Counted from the first letter of the stretch, positions 16,980 to 26,909 are shown. The stretch: DNA of 64,000 bases from Pseudovibrio sp. Ad37 (GCF_001623075.1 NZ_LMCF01000096.1:1-64000); one strand, 5' to 3'. The notes: a model not told the origin generated them from the letters alone. Program-made: numbers and translations.

Positions 16980-17675
16980 TCACATCTTACGAAACAGCTG
17001 GTGAACAGCCCCAACGCAAAACAGATAAAGGCTCGTTGCCGTGATCAGCGCAAACAACCAGTTATCGATAATAAAATCCTGATAAAGGGCAACCGCAAGT
17101 GCAGCACTCCACACAATGAGAATGCCCAAGGTCAGCGGACGCCACTTGACGGTGCGCACCGGGTGGACGAATTCAACAGGAGCAAACGTCAGCACAGAAC
17201 ACAGCACCACCATGCCGATGATGATCCATGGCGGAGACTGCAGTGCAACCAGCACAACAATCACCATATTCCAGACACCAGGGAAGCCAAGGAAGCCACC
17301 GCTTTCTGTCTTCATGTTGCCGTCAGCGAAGTAGATCGCGCCGGTAAACACAATAACAGCACCAGACAGAAGCCCCCAGAACTCTGAGAGAAGGCCGCTT
17401 TGGTATAGCGCGAAAGCAGGCAGGAAAACGTAGGTCGCGTAATCAATCACTAAATCCAGAATAACGCCGCTCCAGCGCGGCAAGCGATTCTGAATGTCAT
17501 ATTTACGTGCTAAAGGACCATCCAGCCCGTCGACAACAAGTGCCACCCAGAGCCAGAAAAACATCATAGGCAGATTGCCGTTCGCTCCAGCGACAAGCGC
17601 AAGCAACGCAATGGGGGCCCCCAATGCGGTGAGGATGTGAATGAGGAACAGCCGGGAGTTGGTCTGACCGGTCAA
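16980..17675 (-). CDS. pcs: Phosphatidylcholine synthase (Pcs)
   Basis: The 231-residue inner-membrane protein condenses CDP-diacylglycerol with choline to make phosphatidylcholine in one step. The CDP-alcohol phosphotransferase motif is present as DGLDGPLAR followed by GVILDLVIDY, with the RLPRWSGV linker typical of Pcs rather than of PgsA or PssA. Seven to eight hydrophobic helices cover the chain. Pcs is common in Rhizobiales and other alphaproteobacteria that take up choline from hosts or seawater. The DUF2182 gene lies 38 bp upstream in the same direction. Confidence 0.93.
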   Translation of the reverse strand: MTGQTNSRLFLIHILTALGAPIALLALVAGANGNLPMMFFWLWVALVVDGLDGPLARKYDIQNRLPRWSGVILDLVIDYATYVFLPAFALYQSGLLSEFWGLLSGAVIVFTGAIYFADGNMKTESGGFLGFPGVWNMVIVVLVALQSPPWIIIGMVVLCSVLTFAPVEFVHPVRTVKWRPLTLGILIVWSAALAVALYQDFIIDNWLFALITATSLYLFCVGAVHQLFRKM

Positions 17676-17713
17676 CTTTGGGTCCTTTGTTATTCTTTAA
17701 GTGCAGGTACCAC

Positions 17714-18619
17714 TTAGAACAATCTATCGCCCAAAGCTTCAATAAGAGGTAAGTCCGCCCGAGCGAAATAGATGTTTGCACCGCCCCATAGCAGAAGTGC
17801 GATACCTATTCCATAGCTTGTAAACGGTGTTTTGCTCTTTTTTTCAAGTGTCATTATGAGACCAAGCAGCGCGATCCAAATAATATTCATGATTCCCACT
17901 GCAAACATAAGCACCATGAGTGCCCAACAGCACCCCAAACAGTACAAACCTTGCTCAATTCCAAACTGGAAGGCACTTTGCTTTTGCTCACCAGAATGCA
18001 GAGCCAATGCAACATTGGGTGTCCGGCACCGGTCAAGACAGGCCTGCTTGGCAGGCGTAAATTGATAGATCGCAGCTGCAATGACTGTTGTGATTGTCAG
18101 TGTAGAAAAGACCGGCAACATCATCGGGCTCATCACGCCCAGCTCATGCAGCACACCTTGGGCAACGGTCGCAACAACGGAAAACGCAATCCAGACAGCC
18201 AGATAGCCGCCAGCCACCACGTAAATAGCTTTACCGCCACGCGCTTCATGGTAGGTCTGCAGCATGGGCATGGCAGTCGGCAACATCATGGCAAGCACCA
18301 TCATGAACCACATCACAAACAACAGAAAATAGTCGTAAAGGCCCATATTCACCAGCGCTGGCATCCCAAACGCTTCCTGAGCCAGAGGCAAACACAGCGA
18401 GGCAAGCTGAACACGCACATGCTCCGGCAGGCCCTGGAACATATTGAACTGATTGAACAGCTCCATGCCCGGCCCCATCTCGCCCATATCCATACGAGAG
18501 ATCATGTCGATGACCATGGCCGCCAGATAAACCCAGCCTAAAACCACAGCACCGCCCAAAACAATGTACGGGAGCCGATAGGACAACTGTAAATCCGTTT
18601 TCGGACTGGTAACTGACAT
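17714..18619 (-). CDS. DUF2182 integral membrane protein, putative metal-binding
   Basis: The 301-residue protein has about seven hydrophobic helices and matches DUF2182: a long stretch of Met-rich helix (LLFVMWFMMVLAMMLPTAMP), a Cys-containing loop (KQACLDRCRTP) and the diagnostic GLYCLGCCWALMVLMFAVG segment. Members are annotated as predicted metal-binding membrane proteins; their biochemical role is unknown to me. The start is the ATG at 18619 with GAGG upstream. It is placed 38 bp before pcs in the same direction, so they may share a transcript. Confidence 0.85.
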   Translation of the reverse strand: MSVTSPKTDLQLSYRLPYIVLGGAVVLGWVYLAAMVIDMISRMDMGEMGPGMELFNQFNMFQGLPEHVRVQLASLCLPLAQEAFGMPALVNMGLYDYFLLFVMWFMMVLAMMLPTAMPMLQTYHEARGGKAIYVVAGGYLAVWIAFSVVATVAQGVLHELGVMSPMMLPVFSTLTITTVIAAAIYQFTPAKQACLDRCRTPNVALALHSGEQKQSAFQFGIEQGLYCLGCCWALMVLMFAVGIMNIIWIALLGLIMTLEKKSKTPFTSYGIGIALLLWGGANIYFARADLPLIEALGDRLF

Positions 18620-18874
18620 AACCAACCTCAAAATCAATCAGGACAGCCGAAACTCTGCGGTTCCGGAACCGGCGCAACTTATGCAGCATCTCTAATAGAC
18701 CAGTAATAGTCCCAATGCGACATTGATTTAGTTCAAATCTAAACTGGAGCCTGCGACATGATGAAGCTGGCGCAACGAGACCTCTCCGCTTTCATTAGGG
18801 GACTATCCGCGTGCGACACCTTGAAACCGATAGGTTTTATCCCCTAGATACTTGGGTAATAGAACGCAAACAAA

Positions 18875-20152
18875 ATGCGGAACGAAAAAATGGCAGCCAA
18901 TCTTGCAACAGACAGCACCAAAGGCAAAAGCAACGACCTCACGCCGTCGCAGGAAAAGAGCTACGATTGCGCTGTAATCGGCACAGGCCCGGCTGGCATG
19001 ATCGCCGCCCTTGCGCTCGCCAGCAATGGACTGGAAACTGCGCTTGTCGGCCCGCCAGTCAACCTCAACGACGCCCGCACCACCGCGCTGATGGACGCCT
19101 CCCGCCAGTTTCTGGATAACATTGGCATTTGGAAAGACTTGCGTTCAGCGTTTACGCCGCTGGAAAAGATGCGTCTGATCGACGGCACCGATCGTCTTTT
19201 ACGTGCACCGGAAACCACATTCTCTGCCTCAGAACTGGACCTGCCTGCCTTCGGCTACAACATCCTCAACAAGGATCTGAACCGGGTATTGTTTGATCTT
19301 GTGAACAACAACGAGCTCATTGAGCTTGTCGAAGACACGATCAAAAACGTCAGCAGCAATGATCATAAAGCCACCATTGAACTGAGCAATACGCCAGACA
19401 TCAGCTGTCATGTTGTCATCGGCGCAGATGGACGGAATTCTGTGGTGCGCCGCTCCGCTGGCATTGAGACTAAGAACTGGAAGTACCCGCAAGCGGCACT
19501 CGTTCTCAATCTCAAACACGACCTGCCGCACTACAACATTTCAACCGAGTTCCATCGCAATACCGGTCCATTCACCATGGTCCCACTTCCGGGCAAGACG
19601 TCTTCCCTTGTTTATGTGGAAACGCCAGAACGCGCAGAAGAGCTAAACAACTACAAGGACGAAGCACTCGAAGCTGAGCTGGAAAAACTCAGCAAGTTCG
19701 TTCTGGGCTCGCTTAAACTGGCAAGCCCAAGGCAGGTCTACCCACTCTCCGGCCTGACAGCCGTTCACATGTGTGGCAATCGCTCGCTGCTTATGGGAGA
19801 GGCAGCCCACGCCTTCCCGCCAATCGGCGCCCAGGGTCTCAACCTGTCTCTTCGCGATGTAGCCGTTGCAACTGAACTGCTAGCAAACGCCAAACACACC
19901 AAAGCAGATATGGGATCGGCTGAGTTGCTGCAAAAATATGATCGCAGCCGCAAGGTAGACGTCATCAGCCGCACAACGGCTGTAGACCTGCTCAACAGAT
20001 CGTTGCTGACGGATGCCTTACCTGTTCAGATGTTGCGTTCTCTGGGGCTCTACACCGCCTCCAGAATCCCACTTGTACGCCGTCTGCTGATGCGTGAAGG
20101 CATCGCTCCATCCTGGAGCCTACCAACACTGATGCGCGCGCAGAACGATTAA
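18875..20152 (+). CDS. UbiH/COQ6-family FAD-dependent hydroxylase (ubiquinone synthesis)
   Basis: The 425-residue flavoprotein belongs to the UbiH/UbiF/UbiL ring-hydroxylase family. It shows the FAD-binding GTGPAGM near residue 36, the DG motif GADGRNSVVRR, and the second FAD motif LLMGEAAHAFPPIGAQGLNL. It would add a hydroxyl to the ubiquinone precursor ring; which ring position cannot be told from sequence alone. The ATG at 18875 has little ribosome-binding signal; the ATG at 18890 has GGAA upstream and may be the true start. It converges on the AEC gene with a 4-bp overlap. Confidence 0.85.
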   Translation: MRNEKMAANLATDSTKGKSNDLTPSQEKSYDCAVIGTGPAGMIAALALASNGLETALVGPPVNLNDARTTALMDASRQFLDNIGIWKDLRSAFTPLEKMRLIDGTDRLLRAPETTFSASELDLPAFGYNILNKDLNRVLFDLVNNNELIELVEDTIKNVSSNDHKATIELSNTPDISCHVVIGADGRNSVVRRSAGIETKNWKYPQAALVLNLKHDLPHYNISTEFHRNTGPFTMVPLPGKTSSLVYVETPERAEELNNYKDEALEAELEKLSKFVLGSLKLASPRQVYPLSGLTAVHMCGNRSLLMGEAAHAFPPIGAQGLNLSLRDVAVATELLANAKHTKADMGSAELLQKYDRSRKVDVISRTTAVDLLNRSLLTDALPVQMLRSLGLYTASRIPLVRRLLMREGIAPSWSLPTLMRAQND

Positions 20153-21099
20153 GGCACCAGTATTCCAGATTGAATGAGATAAATGAGCGTTGGCAAAGTA
20201 ATAACAGATGCCAACGTTCCATAGAGCACGGCTGTAGACGCGCGCTCAACATAGCTCGAGTAGTGCTGAGCTAGCACATAAACATTCGCCGCAGGTGGCA
20301 ACGCTGCCATGAGAACAGCTGTTGAGACCCACAGACTGTCAAAGCCCCCAATCCACTCCAGCAGCACAAATACAAGGATTGGATGCACCACCAGCTTGAT
20401 AAGCAACAGGACCGGCAGCTCCTTCGCCGTTCTCCGGCTAGGCTGCAAGGCAATCGTCACACCCATAGCAAACAACGCACAAGGCGCCGCAGCTTGTCGC
20501 AAAAACGAGATGGTCTGGTCGAGCGCAACAGGTGGCTTGAACTCAATCGCAGCAGCTAAAATGCCCGCAAACACCGCAAGAATGAATGGGTGTGTGATGA
20601 TCTTCTTGAAAATCTCAAAGGCCAGAGGCCCAAACTTGATGTTTCGCGCGCCACCAATCGACATCATCATGGGAACGAGAATGAACAGCAAGATTGTATC
20701 AAAACACAGGATCAAAGCCGTCGGCACCGCCGCCCCTGCCCCAAGAACAGCAAGAGTAACACCCGGTCCCATATAACCAATATTGGAATAAGAACCGACC
20801 AGTGCCTGCACAGTCGCTTCACCAATGCTACCGCGCAATATGAAGCGTGCAAAAGCATAAGCCAGCACAAACATGGCAAAGGTGGAAAATGTAGTCGCAG
20901 CGACAAAATCAAACGTCGCAAGTTCTTCCAGTGGCGTTTCGGAAAGCAGCTGAAAGAACAGCGCAGGCAGCGCCAGATAAATCACGAAAAAGTTCATCCA
21001 TGCCAAACCCTCTCGTGAGAGTTTCGCACTGCGACCAGAAACAAACCCCAGGAAGATGAGCAGGAAAAATGGCATTGCCAAATTAACAACATTGAGCAT
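20149..21099 (-). CDS. AEC-family (auxin efflux carrier type) transporter
   Basis: The 316-residue membrane protein has ten predicted helices in two halves of five. The start NLAMPFFLLIFLGFVSGR, the GSYSNIGYMGPGV segment in helix 4 and the ALPPAANVYVLAQHY segment near the C-terminus are typical of bacterial AEC proteins (YfdV/MadL-like). These export or exchange organic acids such as malonate, but the substrate cannot be assigned. Its 3' end overlaps the UbiH-type gene by four bases on the other strand. Confidence 0.88.
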   Translation of the reverse strand: MLNVVNLAMPFFLLIFLGFVSGRSAKLSREGLAWMNFFVIYLALPALFFQLLSETPLEELATFDFVAATTFSTFAMFVLAYAFARFILRGSIGEATVQALVGSYSNIGYMGPGVTLAVLGAGAAVPTALILCFDTILLFILVPMMMSIGGARNIKFGPLAFEIFKKIITHPFILAVFAGILAAAIEFKPPVALDQTISFLRQAAAPCALFAMGVTIALQPSRRTAKELPVLLLIKLVVHPILVFVLLEWIGGFDSLWVSTAVLMAALPPAANVYVLAQHYSSYVERASTAVLYGTLASVITLPTLIYLIQSGILVP

Positions 21100-21300
21100 C
21101 TAAACCATTTCCCCATGCAATTTTTTAGTGTTCTCCGCATCCAACTGGAGAATGAGTTGCTTTTGAAATGCTTATTGGCTAATCACCATGTCCGAGTTGA
21201 GCGTATATAGCCATTCTACAGAGGTTGGCATACCGGCAACTACGACACTATAGTATGCGAGTAAACGGAACTGGAAAGCTCCATCCGCCCAAAGGCCAAT

Positions 21301-22194
21301 ATGAAAGCTAAAAAATCCCGTCGCCCACTGACACGTCGCGAGAAGCTCAGCTTTCGTGCTGAATGGCTGGCTCTAAGATCTATCGGCGGAATTCTGCGCT
21401 CTATGCCGCTGGATTGGTCCTCCGCTTTTATGGGAAACATGTGGCGCTTGATCGCCCCGATGACCCATAGGCATGCCCGAGCGAAAGCGCACATCATGGC
21501 CGCCTATCCGGAAATGACGCTCAATGAGGCGGATAAAATTGTCCGGGATATGTGGGAAAACCTTGGCCGGGTCTCTGCTGAAACCGTTTTGCTCTCCAAA
21601 ATCCACAAGGATCCGAGCCGCGTCACCTATGTAAACCCAGAGGTCTTTGAAGACTCGGTTGGTGAAGGCGCCGTACTTGTAACCATGCACTCCGGTAACT
21701 GGGAAGTTGTCTCCGACAAAGCAGAGGAACTTGGCCTCCCGCTCGCAGGGGTCTATCAAAAACTGAAGAACCCCTATTCTGAAGAATATTTGGTCGGGAA
21801 AAGAAACTTTCTCTATAAACTTGGCTTGTTTTGCAAAGGCCACGACACCGGCACAAAGATCATTTCAATCCTGCGTAAAAAGGGCTCGGTTGCCTTCGTC
21901 GCAGACGTACGCGACCACCGCGGCGTCAAAATTGAGTTTTTCAAACAACCTTCAGCAGCAACACACATTCCAGCTGCACTTGCGCGTACTATGAACAAGC
22001 GCCTTATTGCTGTGGTTGCGCGCCGTAAAAAAGGCTCCCGCTTCGACATCATTGCCAAGGAAATTCCGGTCGCACGCACCAAAGACCGTGTACAGGATGC
22101 AATCACCACAACTCAGGCAGTACATGACCAGTTTGAAGAATGGATCCGCGAAGAACCATCCCAGTGGATGTGGATCATGAAGAAGTGGATTTAA
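21301..22194 (+). CDS. LpxL/HtrB-type lipid A acyltransferase
   Basis: The 297-residue protein is a late lipid A (lauroyl-type) acyltransferase of the LABLAT superfamily. It has the catalytic H-x5-E motif as HSGNWE, the family segments MWENLGRVSAETVLL and ALARTMNKRLIAVVARR, and the C-terminal PSQWMWIMKKW, close to the PEQYxWxHRRW pattern. It acts at the inner membrane on Kdo-lipid A. The basic N-terminus (MKAKKSRRPLTRREK) suits a membrane-surface protein. Which acyl chain it transfers is not determinable. Confidence 0.87.
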   Translation: MKAKKSRRPLTRREKLSFRAEWLALRSIGGILRSMPLDWSSAFMGNMWRLIAPMTHRHARAKAHIMAAYPEMTLNEADKIVRDMWENLGRVSAETVLLSKIHKDPSRVTYVNPEVFEDSVGEGAVLVTMHSGNWEVVSDKAEELGLPLAGVYQKLKNPYSEEYLVGKRNFLYKLGLFCKGHDTGTKIISILRKKGSVAFVADVRDHRGVKIEFFKQPSAATHIPAALARTMNKRLIAVVARRKKGSRFDIIAKEIPVARTKDRVQDAITTTQAVHDQFEEWIREEPSQWMWIMKKWI

Positions 22195-22387
22195 CCAGTT
22201 CACTCAATGTGTACCGTCGCAAAACGAAAACTGGTGACACACATAAGCAAAAACTGAAGCTGTATAATCAATTCTAACTAAAGACTAAGGGCTTCAGGAC
22301 TTAGCCCAAAGAGCTGATTTTGCACCGCACAATATTCTGTATACTCCCCTCTGAATTTCCATTTCGGCTCAGGAGGGAGCTAGCCAG

Positions 22388-23425
22388 ATGAAAACTTATC
22401 GTTCCTTTTATAAACCTCTGGCCATTGGTGCTCCAACACCGTTTGCTGAGCCACCTGTCGCGCTGGAACGCATGATCCACTTTGTGCCCCCGCATATCGA
22501 AAAGATGCGTGCGAAGATCCCGCAGATGATTTCGCAGGTGGATGTAATTCTCGGCAACCTGGAAGACGCGATTCCAGCCGATGAAAAACTCAATGCCCGT
22601 GAGGGCTTCATCCAGATGGCCAATGACAATGACTTTGGCTCTACAAAGCTCTGGACGCGCATCAATTCACTGGAAAGCCCGTGGGTACTGGACGACATCA
22701 CTGAAATCGTCACCCGCTGCGGCAACAAGCTTGATGTGATCATGCTGCCAAAAGTGAACGGCCCATGGGACATTCACTATTTGGATCAATTACTCGCTCA
22801 ACTGGAAGCCAAGGCAGGCGTGAAAAAGCCAATCCAGATCCACGCTATTCTGGAAACAGCTGAAGGCGTCAACAACGTAGAAGCCATTGCCACAGCCAGT
22901 CCGCGCATGCACGGCATGAGCCTCGGTCCAGCAGATCTTGCGGCCTCCCGTGGTATGAAAACAACTCGCGTTGGCGGTGGTCATCCTGACTATCAGGTAC
23001 TGGCTGATTCCGACGGCGATGCACCACGCACACGTTACCAGCAGGATCTATGGCACTACACCGTCGCCAAAATGGTAGATGCATGCCTGGCCGCAGGCAT
23101 CAAGCCATTCTATGGACCTTTCGGAGACTTCAGCGATCCTGCCGCATGTGAGGCTCAGTTCCGCAACTCATTCCTCATGGGCTGCCTTGGAACCTGGACC
23201 CTGCACCCAAGCCAGATTGGCATCGCAAAATCAGTCTTCTCACCAGAGCCAGATGAAGTGAAATTTGCTCGCAGGATATTGGAAGCAATGCCGGACGGAA
23301 CAGGCGCAGTCATGCTGGATGGGAAAATGCAGGATGATGCAACCTGGAAACAGGCAAAAGTTATCTGTGATCTGGCTGATCTGGTCATCTCAAAAGACCC
23401 GGATTTAGCAGAAACTTTCCAATAA
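22388..23425 (+). CDS. HpcH/HpaI aldolase / citrate lyase family; malyl-CoA lyase-like
   Basis: The 345-residue TIM-barrel protein belongs to the CitE/malyl-CoA lyase group. Metal and substrate residues are visible in [36 protein letters not shown] and [17 protein letters not shown]. It ends with [21 protein letters not shown], as in CoA-ester lyases that split malyl-CoA or beta-methylmalyl-CoA into glyoxylate and an acyl-CoA. That would fit an ethylmalonyl-CoA-type acetate route, but it diverges from the classic Mcl1, so the substrate is open. GGAGGG lies somewhat far (about 11 bases) from the ATG. Confidence 0.8.
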   Translation: MKTYRSFYKPLAIGAPTPFAEPPVALERMIHFVPPHIEKMRAKIPQMISQVDVILGNLEDAIPADEKLNAREGFIQMANDNDFGSTKLWTRINSLESPWVLDDITEIVTRCGNKLDVIMLPKVNGPWDIHYLDQLLAQLEAKAGVKKPIQIHAILETAEGVNNVEAIATASPRMHGMSLGPADLAASRGMKTTRVGGGHPDYQVLADSDGDAPRTRYQQDLWHYTVAKMVDACLAAGIKPFYGPFGDFSDPAACEAQFRNSFLMGCLGTWTLHPSQIGIAKSVFSPEPDEVKFARRILEAMPDGTGAVMLDGKMQDDATWKQAKVICDLADLVISKDPDLAETFQ

Positions 23426-23433
23426 TCAATCCT

Positions 23434-23457
23434 GAAGAGTGGTCGGCGCCACTCTTC
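23434..23457 (+). terminator. Stem-loop after the malyl-CoA lyase-like gene
   Basis: GAAGAGTGG and CCACTCTTC pair perfectly over 9 bp around TCGGCG, nine bases after the stop. No T-tract follows, so termination would be weak or Rho-assisted. Confidence 0.6.
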
Positions 23458-23564
23458 AACCCTGCAGATGTGCATATCAATGAAATGTGAGGAGCTATTC
23501 ATCCCCAAACGTCACATTTTGATCGGTTTGTGCTGCCTCTCGCCTCTTTGCTGCGCTATATAGC

Positions 23565-23593
23565 TTGACAATACGCGCATGGCATGACCTTTA
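23565..23593 (+). promoter_or_regulatory. Candidate hspQ promoter
   Basis: TTGACA (23565-23570), a 17-base spacer and CCTTTA (23588-23593) lie about 45 bp upstream of the hspQ start. The -35 is perfect for the housekeeping sigma factor; the -10 is poor and slightly resembles a heat-shock (RpoH) CCTAT box. Confidence 0.35.
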
Positions 23594-23637
23594 AGGCGCC
23601 CTGACAAGATACAGTATCTTCGAAAGCTTGGTGGATT

Positions 23638-23970
23638 ATGGAGACAATTAGAACCGCGAAATTCAGAATTGGACAGGTCGTACGTCACCGCCTGTACCCG
23701 TTCCGTGGCATAGTCTTCGACGTTGATCCCACATTCGACAATACAGAAGAGTGGTGGGAGTCAATTCCCGAAGAAGCACGCCCAAGCAAGGACCAGCCTT
23801 TTTATCACCTTCTCGCTGAAAATGCTGAGAGTGAATACATTGCTTATGTCTCGGAGCAGAATCTGGAAAAAGACGACAGTGGCGAACCTGTGCGACATCC
23901 GCAGGTCGATGAGTTTTTTGATGAGACCACCGATGGAGACTACATCGTCAAGGATGTGGAAATTCATTAA
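23638..23970 (+). CDS. hspQ: Heat shock protein HspQ
   Basis: The 110-residue protein is HspQ, a small DNA-binding and protease-specificity-enhancing factor. The family core is clear: AKFRIGQVVRHRLYPFRGIV near the start, then EEWWESIPEEARPSKDQPFY and YVSEQNLEKD. The acidic C-terminus (FFDETTDGDYIV) is normal. In enteric bacteria it acts on Lon and on mutant DnaA; here only family membership is seen. It stands alone between two hairpins. Confidence 0.93.
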   Translation: METIRTAKFRIGQVVRHRLYPFRGIVFDVDPTFDNTEEWWESIPEEARPSKDQPFYHLLAENAESEYIAYVSEQNLEKDDSGEPVRHPQVDEFFDETTDGDYIVKDVEIH

Positions 23971-24030
23971 AGCCGGTTCCTGAATTCTCTTCATGGAAAC
24001 CGCATCTCTTCAAGATCATCAGATCAATAA

Positions 24031-24060
24031 AAAACCCGAAGGAAAATTCCTTCGGGTTTT
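24031..24060. terminator. Bidirectional terminator between hspQ and the IalB-type gene
   Basis: AAAACCCGAAGGA and TCCTTCGGGTTTT form a 13-bp perfect stem with a T-tract on either strand. It serves both convergent genes. Confidence 0.95.
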
Positions 24061-24084
24061 TTAATTCTTAACGCGAAAACCAAA

Positions 24085-24699
24085 TTACTGGTTTGCTTGA
24101 CGCTGCTGCTCAATCAGCTTCTGACGAGCGGCTTCGGCACGCTTCTGAAGTTCAGACTGCAGGCGCTCCTGCTTTGCCTGGAGTTCTTCAGGCTTGATAG
24201 CTTCACCATCATAAATACGGGTGAACCCCTTCAAAGTAAGGTCGAATGGACGTGCCTTACCCTGCTGGTTCAACGTAGTAATGATCAGCTTGCCACCTTT
24301 TTTCAGGCCACCGATGAAGGTGTCATCAATAACCATCTCGGCAATACAAGCGTTTGGAAAACAAATTGTATATTTAGCTTCAGACTGTTTGCCACCATCA
24401 ACCTGTACACGAAGACCAGGCTGAATCAGCATTCCTGGAGGAACAGCAAGGTGCAGCAACTTGCGGCTTTCACCGGTCACTTCACGCACGACAGCTTGAG
24501 CTAGGAACTGGCCTGTGTCCGTGCGCAGTTCTTGTGTGATAAGGCAAAATTCTTTCTTGGATTTAGGATCAGTGTTACAAACTTTCACCCAAGCATCGTC
24601 TGCCTGTGCATTCTGCGCAACACTGGTGCCTGCAAAGCCAACTGCGGCCATTGCTGCAATAATCCCACCAGTCAGAACGCCCTTAAAATTAACGGCCAT
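24085..24699 (-). CDS. Invasion-associated locus B (IalB) family protein
   Basis: The 204-residue exported protein starts at the ATG at 24699 (GAGGA upstream) with a signal peptide ending near SVAQNAQA. The mature domain carries four cysteines in two pairs (VCNTDPKSKKEFC and ICFPNAC), a hallmark of IalB-family proteins, and KGFTRIYDGE. The last about 30 residues are a Gln/Glu/Arg-rich helix (ELQKRAEAARQKLIEQQRQ). IalB is linked to erythrocyte invasion in Bartonella, but the family is widespread in free-living alphaproteobacteria, where its role is not known. Confidence 0.87.
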   Translation of the reverse strand: MAVNFKGVLTGGIIAAMAAVGFAGTSVAQNAQADDAWVKVCNTDPKSKKEFCLITQELRTDTGQFLAQAVVREVTGESRKLLHLAVPPGMLIQPGLRVQVDGGKQSEAKYTICFPNACIAEMVIDDTFIGGLKKGGKLIITTLNQQGKARPFDLTLKGFTRIYDGEAIKPEELQAKQERLQSELQKRAEAARQKLIEQQRQANQ

Positions 24700-24999
24700 C
24701 CCAAATTTCCTCAAAGTTTGATCCGGTGCAAAACGATGCCTCCGGCAATTACGCAGCAACCATTTTTTAAGTTCAACAGTGTTTTGACTGCTTGTTCGGC
24801 GCCAAGCATACTCAGAACAGAGCTGAAAAAAAGGCAACGCTTCTGTTAAATGCTACTTATGTACTCTTTAAACGCCTCGGAACCATTTTTCCACCTATAG
24901 ATTGGGGTGGTTACTGTCCTTTTCCAAAGCCTCGTAGGCTGAAATTTCCTCAGAATCGTATTATTGCTAGTTTCTGCGGACGCCCTAGGAGAAATTCGA

Positions 25000-26862
25000 A
25001 TGACCAAATTCCGATCCTATGTGAATGGAATAAACAATTTTACGAAAGGGCTTGTTGTCATTTCCGGTATGGCAACATTAGCTTGTTCAACTGCACTGGC
25101 TCAGGATACTGTTCCTTGGAGCCATGCTATTGCAATGCATGGGAAACCTGCGTTACCAGCAGATTACCCCAACCTGCCCTATGCAAACCCGGAAGCTCCT
25201 AAAGGCGGTCGTCTTTCTCTCGGCGTTCAAGGCACATTTGATAGTCTCAATTCCTTTGCTCTCAAAGGAGCATGGACATCCGCACGCGGCATGAAAGAGC
25301 GTCAAATGGGCTCTTTCATCTTGGAGAGCCTCCTTCTTCGCACCAATGACGAAGCATTCACATTGTATGCACACCTTGCTGAAGCTGTGCGGATGCCAGA
25401 AGAGCGGAACTGGATCGAATTTCGTCTGAATTCTGCAGCAAAATTTTCCAACGGTGACCCGTTAACCGTTGACGATATTATCTTTTCTCTTGAAACCATC
25501 CGCGATCATGGCCGCCCGCCTTATGCACGTTGGTATGGTAAAGTCGTCAAGTTCGAAAAAACGGGGGCACATTCCGTAAAGCTGCATTTTAAAGATGGCA
25601 GCGACCGTGAGCTTCCACTGCTCATCGCTCTGGCCCCTATTTTCAACAGCCGCACAACTGATCCTGAAACGTTCGGCAACACCACGCTAACACCGCCAAT
25701 CGGAACTGGTCCTTACTCTTTCTCTGAAATTGATCCCGGTAGACGCACCACCTACACTCGCCGGGACGATTATTGGGCAAAAGACCTGCCTCAAAAAATC
25801 GGCTTCGATAACTTCAATGAAGTGACCGTGGATTATTTCAGGGATTACAACGCATTGCAGGAAGCGTTCCGCAAAGGGGACACAGAGGCACTCATCTATG
25901 GCAACCCAAGCCTATGGGAAAATGCAGGTGACTTTCCTGCGTTTGAAGAAGGCAAGGTTGTCAAAGATGTTTTTGAGCGCGGCACGCCACCAAGCATGAC
26001 CGGCATTGCGTTCAACACCCGTCGCCCCCAGTTCTCTGACAAACGTGTCCGTCAAGCTCTTGGCATGCTGTTGGACTTTCAATGGATCAACAGAACCCTC
26101 TTCAATGGACTGTACAAACGCACAGACGGATATTGGGACAACTCTGACCTCTCCTCCATTGGCCGTCCGGCGAACGAGTTGGAAAAGAAGCTTCTTGAAC
26201 CATACCCGAATGCGGTCACAGACGAGGTTCTGGCAGGAACATGGCGCCCATCTGAGGCAGATGGATCAGGACGTGACCGCAAGGTACTACGTGACGCACT
26301 AAGCCTCTTCAAACAGGCAGGCTACAATCTTGATCAAGGCAAACTGGTCAACGCAAAGTCCGGCGAGCAACTCAGCTTTGAAATTCTTGTTCGCGTTCAG
26401 GATGAAGAGAAAGTCGCGCTTGCATTGCAGCGCACGGCCAAACTTCTGGGCATCGAAATCTCAGTGAGAACGGTCGACGCCGCCCAGTTCGAAGAGCGTC
26501 GCGCATCTTTTGGGTTTGACGCACTCTTCAACACTTGGTTTGCGTCCCTTTCTCCTGGCGGTGAGCAATATGCGCGCTGGTCATCTCAGGCAGCAGACAC
26601 CAAGAGTTCCAGAAACATTGTCGGCGCAAAAGAACCTGCAATCGATGCGCTGATCGACGCCATGGTCGCGGCCCGCACCCGTGAGGAGTTTGTAGCCGCA
26701 GTCCGCGCATTCGACCGTGTTCTGATCTCTGGCTTTTACGCAATTCCGCTCTACCACGCCCCTGCTGAATGGGTTGCGCGATGGACAACCGTTGAGCACC
26801 CAGCCAAATCACCGCTGTACGGCATGCAGTTCGATAACTGGTGGGATGCACCTAAAGAGTAG
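25000..26862 (+). CDS. YejA-like extracellular solute-binding protein, family 5
   Basis: The 620-residue protein has a signal peptide (cleavage near ALA-QD) and the family-5 binding fold. PWSHAIAMHGKPALPADY and YANPEAPKGGRLSLGVQGTF are characteristic of the YejA group, which feeds oligopeptides or microcin C-like compounds to YejBEF. The start is the ATG at 25000 with AGGAG upstream. No permease or ATPase gene is adjacent, so it either serves a transporter encoded elsewhere or is an orphan. Confidence 0.88.
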   Translation: MTKFRSYVNGINNFTKGLVVISGMATLACSTALAQDTVPWSHAIAMHGKPALPADYPNLPYANPEAPKGGRLSLGVQGTFDSLNSFALKGAWTSARGMKERQMGSFILESLLLRTNDEAFTLYAHLAEAVRMPEERNWIEFRLNSAAKFSNGDPLTVDDIIFSLETIRDHGRPPYARWYGKVVKFEKTGAHSVKLHFKDGSDRELPLLIALAPIFNSRTTDPETFGNTTLTPPIGTGPYSFSEIDPGRRTTYTRRDDYWAKDLPQKIGFDNFNEVTVDYFRDYNALQEAFRKGDTEALIYGNPSLWENAGDFPAFEEGKVVKDVFERGTPPSMTGIAFNTRRPQFSDKRVRQALGMLLDFQWINRTLFNGLYKRTDGYWDNSDLSSIGRPANELEKKLLEPYPNAVTDEVLAGTWRPSEADGSGRDRKVLRDALSLFKQAGYNLDQGKLVNAKSGEQLSFEILVRVQDEEKVALALQRTAKLLGIEISVRTVDAAQFEERRASFGFDALFNTWFASLSPGGEQYARWSSQAADTKSSRNIVGAKEPAIDALIDAMVAARTREEFVAAVRAFDRVLISGFYAIPLYHAPAEWVARWTTVEHPAKSPLYGMQFDNWWDAPKE

Positions 26863-26876
26863 ATAAACACATAAAA

Positions 26877-26909
26877 AGTAGGCTGCGTTCTTGATGAAGG
26901 CAGCCTACT
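26877..26909 (+). terminator. Stem-loop after the YejA-like gene
   Basis: AGTAGGCTGC and GCAGCCTACT pair perfectly over 10 bp about 15 bases after the stop. Only a short A/T stretch follows. Confidence 0.7.
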
